This document shows positions 57,045-64,000 of a stretch of 64,000 nt of DNA, piece after piece. A program made the translations under genes and the position numbers. This stretch comes from Trichobilharzia szidati. Lineage: Eukaryota > Platyhelminthes > Trematoda > Strigeidida > Schistosomatidae. Numbering within the stretch: the first letter of the stretch is position 1; each line of letters starts with the position of its first letter. The stretch is taken from NCBI GenBank assembly GCA_944472155.2, contig OX235271.1, forward strand, positions 93,447,256 through 93,511,255, in the 5' to 3' direction. Under the pieces are notes generated by a model. The model had not been told where the DNA came from. It did not search any database and saw only the letters and a program-made list of their open reading frames with translations.

Positions 57045-57700
57045 AAATATGTTATTATTATATTATCATTGCTCCCTTGGGTTCCTAGTCGAACATAGGG
57101 CTTCAACTGCATGTCTCCACATGCTTCTGTCTTCTGCTGTACTTTTCACATGCATCCATGTTAGTCCATACTGTTTCAACTCCTCTTCACACGATCCACT
57201 CCATGTCACCCTTGAACGTCCCACTCGCCGCTTCCCTTTCGGGTTCCACTCGAGCACTGGCCTGACGCGCGATGTCACCCAGCGGCCTCCTCAGCGAGTG
57301 TCCAATCCCTCTCCACTTTCTCCTGCATATTTGTTGGGCGATTGGTTCTTGTTCTGTTTGTTCCCATAGTTTCTTGTTGATGATTCTTTCTGGCCATCTG
57401 ATCTTCAGTACAGAACGAAGACAGTTGTTGTTAAAGATCTGCAACAGGCTGTTGGAAATATTCTTTGTGACCCGCCAAGTTTCTGATCCGTATAGAAGAA
57501 TTGACTCACTTGACGTTTGTATTGAAAATCCGAATTTTGTTGTTGATGCTGAGTTGAGTGATGAAGATTTCCAGATTGGTTTCAGGTTGATGAATGTGTT
57601 TCTCGCCTTCCTGATTCTCGATTTGACATCCTCGTCCGTTCCTCCTGTAGTTGAGACAATGCTCCCTAGATAAGTGAATGAAGTAACCTCTTTCAAAATG
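57045..57700 (-). pseudogene. Best-preserved RTE-like LINE C-terminus
   Basis: Minus strand, open for 169 codons from 57696 to 57187. It has KEVTSFTYLGSIVSTTGGTD, then LLYGSETWR, NNCLRSVLKIRWPERI, RRKWRGIGHSLRR and GDIARQASARVEPERE. After a single frameshift near 57230-57270 the frame continues RVGRSRVTWSGSCEEELKQ, then YGLTWMHVKSTAEDRS and ALCSTRNPREQ, with the stop in the AT-rich tail at 57066. These blocks are the region after the RT catalytic core in RTE/SR2-type LINEs. The ORF stops practically at the element terminus, so the 3' UTR is minimal. Confidence 0.9.
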
Positions 57701-58469
57701 TTAAGTTATACTGAATTAATAAGACTGTATTTTCTAGTCTTTTCATACTGGATTTTTCTTTATCCCTACTTGTCTGAATGGTAGGAAATCCAATATCCAC
57801 ATGTAAAATGTCGTGAACAATTCTTTATTTTGAAGAAAAGTATTAAATTTATTTAATTATTAAGACTAAGAAAGACTTCTCAATGTTATCTTTTGTTTAC
57901 CTTATTTATTATTATTTTTTTTACTAAGGCGTATGTTTAAAACTATCTGATAAATGAGCAATCAGGAAGTGTATCTTCTAACCATTCTCAAATATATATG
58001 AGTAAATTCATGCTGTTAGAATGAGTCATTGAGGGCAAAACCAACCAACCACATGTCAATCAGTCTGATTATTTATATAAGAGCAACATTCTCAGTATTG
58101 TATAATTTATATATATATATAATACAATAATTTTGAAGATGAATAGCCAGGCGACAATAGACGTTCCACATAATTTAATAAAAATGTTACAATTAGAAGT
58201 AATATCAAAAGTAGAAATAAATAAATGTCCTTCTGCATCGCCTACATTGCCTGAATATTAATTTGTCAACAAAAGCACGTCACCACGTGTCTTTTTTAAT
58301 AAAGCTACGAATCCAACCACTGTGTAGAAGTCATCTTTTTTCAGAGGAAGTCCAGCTATTCGTATAATTCCTCTAGGGATATGTTAACGCGCTAAAGTAG
58401 TGAATAATATTCATGTTCACTAAACTTCCTGGCTGGAATTCTTTAACTTTTAGGTTATTATTTTTCTCT
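57701..58469. other. AT-rich stretch, nothing recognised
   Basis: TA run near 58102-58120. Nothing else. Confidence 0.5.
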
Positions 58470-58645
58470 CCTTGAATTTCGAGTAGAACATTGAACTTCA
58501 GCTGCTTATCTCCAATGCACTCAGTTATCATCTAAAACTTTCAGCAGGCTTCACAACTGCCCAAAAGATTTCATTCCCTTTGTCATAGCTGGATGTGTTT
58601 CACTCGACGGCTTGGCGTGTAATGTCACCTGATAGATACATATTC
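58470..58645 (-). pseudogene. Degenerate RTE-like LINE 3' terminus
   Basis: Minus strand: terminus (ccttgaatttcgagtagaac, attgaacttcagctgc) then diverged ORF end (ttcactcgacggcttggcgt, gtaatgtcacctgatagata). Confidence 0.65.
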
Positions 58646-58740
58646 GTGATTAAACATACCTATTCTTCTTTACTGTTCACCTTTATTCTTTCCTGGATTG
58701 CTTAAAAAGGACTATGTCGTACTTCGTGGAACTCTAAAGA

Positions 58741-59505
58741 CTGTCACTCAGTAGGGCGAGTGGTATCCCATTGGGCCATATCGTTGACATTGTCACCGAT
58801 AGGCACTTGATTTCATGCAACAAATTTGCTAAAGGAATTTTGTCAGACTGTGAGCATCCACTTTACCCTCAGCTTTCACCTTGTGTCTCCTCAGGTAAAA
58901 CAAGAAGTCTTTTCAGAAGAATTTATGCACGTACGTCTAAGTATAAAAATTCCACTATACCATATTTAGCACGTACTTTATGTGATGAAAACAGTGTCAG
59001 GCATGAACTAACTAACCTTCTTTGCACTACTAAATAAACCATTTCCTCCACCCTTACAGCATCAAACTTTATTGTTATTGTATTTCTTATATTTATTATA
59101 CTCTCAGTTTTTTATTTTTGTTTATTTTTTTCATAAGTGTGGACATAATTTAAGCTGTGTTATAACTGTTAATTTTGCATTTCCCTCACTATACTATATC
59201 AACAGAGCATTAGATCCAATAATCTATAACATGCTAAAGTTTCCAAACTGAATCGGCAATACCGTATGAAACAAACTCACTGTTATTATTATTATTAATA
59301 CATTTAATAATTTCAATTCATGCTTCGAATATTTTTGACTTTATATCGTAAACGTGGACAAACTCCTCTGGTTAATTTTGTTTTAATTTTTAATTTTATT
59401 TATATTTTGAGTAAATCAGATGCAATATTGTGAAAAATGCTGAGAATTTCATTCTGTATTATAAGTACTGTTTTTGGAATAAAGTAGATTATTATTATTA
59501 TGAGT
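58741..59505 (+). mobile_element. CR1-like LINE 3' end
   Basis: Plus strand frame open to the stop at 59035-59037: HLISCNKFAKGILSDCEHPL, then YPQLSP, SSGKTRSLFRRIYARTSKYK and NSTIPYLARTLCDE. The pattern of a hydrophilic HPL(Y), basic (x)RTxxxKNSxIPYLARxL end is that of CR1/Jockey-group LINE ORF2 C-termini. A 3' UTR of about 430 bases follows and ends in an ATT-type microsatellite near 59487-59500. Everything upstream is truncated. This is a LINE class separate from the RTE copies. Confidence 0.65.
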
Positions 59506-59769
59506 AGAATTTAACTCAAAGTTTATATACATCTTTGTTTTAAAAATTCAGCTTAGTGAATCGAATTTCGCACTCACAAAAGTTCGCTTCACAACTGTTC
59601 TCCGAACACCTCGTTTTAAGCCTACCTATGAATAACCAATGTCAAAATATTTCAGAATTACATGTTATTTAATCGCCAAAGTCAAATTAAACTGAAGACA
59701 AAAGTGTCATTCTACAGCTATGCCAGTAAGAATAATTCACAATATTAAAAAATGTATATATGTTCCCAG
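59506..59769. other. AT-rich stretch, nothing recognised
   Basis: No feature apart from the candidate exon to the right. Confidence 0.45.
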
Positions 59770-59944
59770 TTTCTCATAAATTAAAAATATTAGAAAAAGT
59801 AATGAATGGTGATCCTAGCGTTTTGTCAAATGACATATTCACAAAATCTATCAGTAATAAATTCACTGTCAAATATCTACAAAAAAACCTTGACAGAAAA
59901 ACATTTCTGGTTCAAGGAAAGTTCAATTCGGTTCTATTGGGAAA
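59770..59944 (+). CDS. Candidate exon of unknown product
   Basis: Between an acceptor-like atatatgttcccag (ending 59769) and a donor-like GTAACC (59945) an uninterrupted frame reads SHKLKILEKVMNGDPSVLSN, then DIFTKSISNKFTVKYLQKNL and DRKTFLVQGKFNSVLLGK. Amino-acid composition is protein-like (Lys, Asn, Leu, Ser) and the splice phases could work, but the donor is weak and the product is unknown. A LINE copy begins 35 bases downstream. Chance is a real alternative. Confidence 0.25.
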
Positions 59945-59979
59945 GTAACCAGTAATAAAAGAAATGCTTTCTTTTTCTT

Positions 59980-60722
59980 ATTATTATTGTTTCCTTTAAT
60001 TCCTAGAGGAACATAGGGCTTCAGCCGTGCGTCTCCATTGCGTTCGGTTCTCTGCTAGAGTCTTCACCTGGCTCCAAGTCTGCCCACACGTTTTCATCTC
60101 CTCTTCATATGACCTCCTCCATGTCACCCTTGCACTGGCGACCAACTCGCCGCTACCCTTTCAGGTTCCACTCGAGGGCTTGTCTAGTAATGTCATTTGA
60201 TGGTCTTCTCAGAGTATGGCCAATCCATCTCCATTTCTTCCTGCATATTTGTTTCACAATCGGTTCCTGGTTGGTTCGCTCTCAGAGATCTCTGTTGCTG
60301 ATCTTTTCTGACCAGCCATATAATCTTGAGTATTGAGCGAAGACAACTGTTAATGAAGGTTTGTAGTTTGTTTGAGATGCTCTTTATGACGCGCAGTGCA
60401 AGTCTCTGATCCGTATAGTAAGTAGCACTGACTTTACATTGGAGTTGAAAATCCGGATCTTATTTTCATTTCGATGCTGAGTGCTGTTGACCTCCACACA
60501 GACTTGAGAGTAGTGAAAGCTTGTCTTGCTTTCCCGATTCTTGGTTTGATATCCTCGTCAGTTCCGCCTGTAGTTGAAACGATGCTTCCCAGGTCGGTAG
60601 GTAAAGGAGGTTGTTTCTTTCAGGTTCCTCCCATTTATGCTGATCGTTGTCTGTTGTTGTTGTTCTTGTCCAGGAATCTTCATCACCTCTGTTTTCTCTG
60701 TGTTCACCTGAAGAATGCTTTC
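59980..60722 (-). pseudogene. RTE-like LINE 3' end, young subfamily
   Basis: Minus strand from terminus (tttaattcctagaggaacat) through ORF end (gacctcctccatgtcaccct), WP region, YGSE(T) region and the YLGS/TTGGTDED equivalent (gttccgcctgtagttgaaac), to ttctctgtgttcacctgaag. It shares long identical words with 5690-6240 and 11566-12030. Still frame-broken. Confidence 0.85.
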
Positions 60723-63159
60723 TTAGTCTTATTTAATCAGAAATGAGAAAATTTGAATAAACGTATCTTCCCTACTGACATCCTGATTATTATGCTTCGC
60801 AGTTGATAATTCTTATCTCCTTTCCATCAAATGACTTGCATAATTTTTAATTGTTTTTACTATATTTACTCATTAACCAGGTGTGTACAAGACAATGAAT
60901 GATAATGTCAAATCCACCTGTATAATGTTTAATAAACTCATCTAAGTTAACTGGCATCTGTGGTAAAGTTGTAAGAAAGGTTCGTCTATAAACGGTAGAG
61001 TCACTGTAAAGAGAACTAACCAGAAGACAAGGGATTTTGTTAATTAAACCAAATAAAAGTATGTAATTTCTTCAGAAAACCTCGACGACAACAATCGACA
61101 AGTGTAGAGTCACTCATTTTATATTCACTGAATTGATTCCTGGCCTATTTTTCCAGTATGGTTGATTACCTCGAAGATTCAGCATTCTAATTAATAGCTT
61201 TACAACTTGGTGTGCATCCTTATATGATTTATTAACTGACAGACAGCTACATGTAACGGAATAACAGTTTGGAAAATCCCTCCTGAACCATTCGATTATG
61301 TTATTGGTACTTATTTGGATGTTTTAACTAAATTCCTAATTATTATTCTTTTTTCTCCTGGACTATATATCATTGTTCTGACATTCGCATATCGTGTGTC
61401 GACTTGGTCCTTAATATTTGTCTTTGTATATATCTAATCTCCAATTTTACTACTTCTCTTTGTAGTTGTTTGGAACATTGATAATATGTTGTTTTATGAC
61501 GTGATTTTGTTTGAATGAATCAAGGTTATCCCGAGCCTGGGAACTGTTGGTGCGTGATTCTTGTGGACAGAGTTTTGATCCGACCATGTTGAGAACATCC
61601 TACTTCATTCGAAGATACTTCTCACAGCTGAATTTCATTCTGCATACTTGTTTTGTACTCAGAAAGTCACCTTTTCTTTATAGCTACCTGACGGTACTGT
61701 TGAGGTTATTTTGAATGTTTTATGTTACCTTTGTTGAGAAGAATCACATAGATCCAACGAAGAATAATCATATTTTTGCTGTCTTTGGAGTGCTTTGTGA
61801 CCGTGAGTCTCTCAAGGAAGTTTTGTCAGCTATACAGTTGGACGCAGAGATGCGTTTCCTGCATTAATGCCACGAGGAGTCGGTTTCAGTCGTTACACTA
61901 TGGTTCAGACGCATCACTAAGGAGAATGAGTTTGTTAAACAAGAAATTACAATGTCACCTAATTCTAACGGGTGTGCGATATGAATTCAATGCATATCTA
62001 GTCTGGTTCCATTTTTGATATTCCATTAAGAAAACCTCAAGAATTTTGAAGAATATGGCTATATTAATTAAAACAAACTTTGCATACTTTCAGACCATCC
62101 TGGTAGCAGAATCAAGCTCTGCCATTTTACTTTAGTATTCTTCTACAAGTAACTTAGCTTACCTCATGTAGGTGAAAACTGAGAATATAAAAATGGACAT
62201 TTAATCACATATTTTGAATGCATAGACCACCAAATTCGCTCTCTAATTTTCTAAATATCATAATTGTTAATGCGTCATATTTATCATCGTTATTTGAAAG
62301 GATTATACATGTCAGGAATACACAAAAGATACCACTGGAGCAACTCTGAAAGTGAAATAACTCCATTCTGCTGAAACATGAAGAGGAAAGTAGACAGGTA
62401 TTCAAAATATCTAATTTGGAGACACGGTAGGCCTATATGCTCACCAAATACAACAAAGTAACAAAGTGACATCAATTAGACATTATGATACAAATGTGCA
62501 ATACAGTGTTCTCGTCTTTTTCTGAGAACAACGCAGCCAAAAAGCACAGCATATCCTTAAGTATGTTTGTTTTTACACTCCAGTGATAATGCTGATAAAA
62601 TTTTCATAAAAACAGATAACAAAAAAATTCAGTAATTTCTACAGCCACAAAAAAAATGACATTTTCATAAAAGAATAGCAACAAAAACACATGTGAAATT
62701 TGTTTATTTTTCATGTTTCCTGACATCATTTATGTTTGTTTCTATGTGTATAGCCATTGTTTTCCCTACGCCTTAAATGTAAACATCAAAAAATATACAT
62801 CCTGGTCTTCTGTAGAAACCAGTGATAGTTTTAATCAATCATAATCATAATAAAAAATGTATGTAATCAGCATAAAAGAATAAATAAAAGCTGATTAATT
62901 TGCTGCTAATATAAAGACAGAGAGCGACAGAGAGAGAACAATAAATGAAGAAGATAAACGAGTAAATACCACATGTATGACAACTGCTTATAAAAATAAG
63001 AAAAACAAAAGTAAACAAAGGAATGTAAGATCTTTAAAAAAACAAATAATGTATTGCTAATGTTAACTGCTAATTTTCTCAACAGAACAGATGAAAGAGA
63101 CTCAGCAATGAGGCTAAAGTATGATAGGCTAGAAGTATACGATATAGTTACAAGTTTTG
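60723..63159. other. Unassigned stretch
   Basis: Between about 61510 and 62010 the sequence is less AT-rich and has a few medium frames on both strands, but none matches a family I know. The rest is AT-rich. Confidence 0.4.
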
Positions 63160-63290
63160 CCTTACCGGTAGTAATCACGGCAAAAACAGGGATAATTGGT
63201 TGTGAAGCTAAAACATCTACTGCTGCTACTAAGACTTCAGAGATGAAGCTTGAAGCTCAATGTTCTACTCAGGAGCCAAAGGGATGAGAA
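63160..63290 (+). mobile_element. Headless tRNA-Gly SINE remnant
   Basis: Plus strand body and end: taccggtagtaatcacggc, then atctactgctgctactaaga, cttgaagctcaatgttctac, tcaggagccaaaggg. It follows the family order, but the tRNA-like head is lost. Confidence 0.55.
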
Positions 63291-63888
63291 AAATACATAT
63301 AATGAAGAATTTAGCATCATAGTGATTGGCCTTGAGTTATCACCAAGACTCTGGTGACATTCTGACGTTTTCCTTTAAGAAAATCAGCTTCCGACACTTA
63401 CGGTCATAGAACAGTACTGATTTCATACACTTAGTTTACACTGACACAGTTATCTTGAAAATTCTTTTTTAGTCTTCTCTGACACCCTAAGCAAACCATT
63501 ATACCTTAGACACTTATTAAATAAAGTCTCAGGGGAGTGAGATTTGCAGAATGTAATTATAAACCTAAAAAGATGTAATATCGAAGAAAACTTTCTTTGC
63601 GGTGAATCACTTCCAAGAGCTATACAATCATATCTATATTTAACAAAACTTCATAAAACTCATCAGATACCTGTAAATGTGTCCTAGAAAATATGTTACA
63701 TAATGGGAAGTGTAATCTATAAGGGAGTGATATTACACGTATTTGAAATATTCTCTCATCAGATGATGCCATTATTTTCACGTGAATGGAATTTTGTGCG
63801 ACTACTGAGATAAAAAGAAGCTAACTTAAGTGGCCTGCTTAAACAGCTGGGCTACCTGAATTTCCATGCAACACAATGCATCAATATT
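63291..63888. other. AT-rich stretch, nothing recognised
   Basis: No feature seen. Confidence 0.5.
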
Positions 63889-63985
63889 TCCTCTAATTCT
63901 TATTGTTTTAATCATTCAATTGTGTTCTTGAGTCACAAAATGTAGTCACGCATATTTTTAACTGGCATTCAAAATACCGGTGAAC
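63889..63985. repeat. Short repeat also present at the window's left end
   Basis: Diverged partner of 623-716, same orientation; here it is not joined to a LINE copy within the window. Confidence 0.55.
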
Positions 63986-64000
63986 ACTTCTCGAGGACCA

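Noticed and set aside
61510..62020. Possible coding region or transposon with a less AT-rich mix
   Set aside because: Frames on both strands are short and resemble nothing I know; no repeat partner in the window.
1..64000. CRISPR arrays, operons, rRNA genes
   Set aside because: No regularly spaced repeats of that type, no bacterial coding density and no rRNA core motifs; the DNA is eukaryotic and repeat-rich.

Overview
The window looks like nuclear DNA of a schistosome blood fluke (Schistosoma or a close relative). It is AT-rich, has almost no long open frames, and is filled with decayed retroelements typical of that group: RTE-clade (SR2-like) LINE 3' ends, a tRNA-Gly-derived SINE, Smα-like SINEs with a hammerhead ribozyme, and Penelope-like elements (PLEs) with a GIY-YIG endonuclease tail and hammerhead-bearing terminal repeats. 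There are no operons, no bacterial features, no CRISPR and no rRNA. All identifications come from reading motifs by eye; no search was run.

The one convincing host gene is on the minus strand at about 14.5-13.2 kb. Two exons (14528-14230 and 13456-13189) join in phase and encode a ten-cysteine, three-finger ectodomain ending in a CCxxxxCN box, whose cysteine spacing matches the TGF-beta pseudoreceptor BAMBI. The signal-peptide exon is not found. A possible membrane/terminal exon lies at 8934-8813 but is weak. Two other stretches look coding without a recognisable product: 4858-5458 (+, broken) and 59770-59944 (+).

The remainder is repeats in layers. (1) RTE LINE 3' fragments in both orientations, at 0, 3.6, 5.7, 9.7, 11.6, 15.3, 16.3, 25.9, 35.8, 41.4, 44, 56.1, 57.0, 58.5 and 60 kb. 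(2) A tRNA-Gly SINE at 6.3, 10.6, 21.2, 31.7, 37.4, 42.8, 46.1, 52.5, 55.7 and 63.2 kb, whose 3' end copies the LINE 3' end, so it probably used the LINE machinery. (3) A tRNA-Thr-like, hammerhead-bearing SINE, here called Thr-HHR, in about twenty damaged copies. Several have a tail-body-tail layout and several are fold-backs of two opposed copies. (4) Smα-like SINEs (17.3, 20.4, 20.5, 22.0, 33.1 kb) and a third tRNA-like SINE, SINE-C (2.0, 17.5 kb). (5) PLEs. One at 22.88-23.93 kb has inverted terminal repeats, an intact-looking hammerhead at each end, the endonuclease C-terminus between them and a 12-bp target duplication. Related pieces at 29.7-31.1 kb include a 180-bp-arm hairpin and a third intact-looking hammerhead. 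A different PLE lies at 0.9-1.5 kb. (6) A CR1-like LINE C-terminus at 58.7 kb.

The most interesting content is the concentration of hammerhead ribozymes in three unrelated retroelement classes, with intact and decayed copies side by side, and the direct-repeat and fold-back architecture they share. Stretches between the listed features are AT-rich and show nothing I can name.
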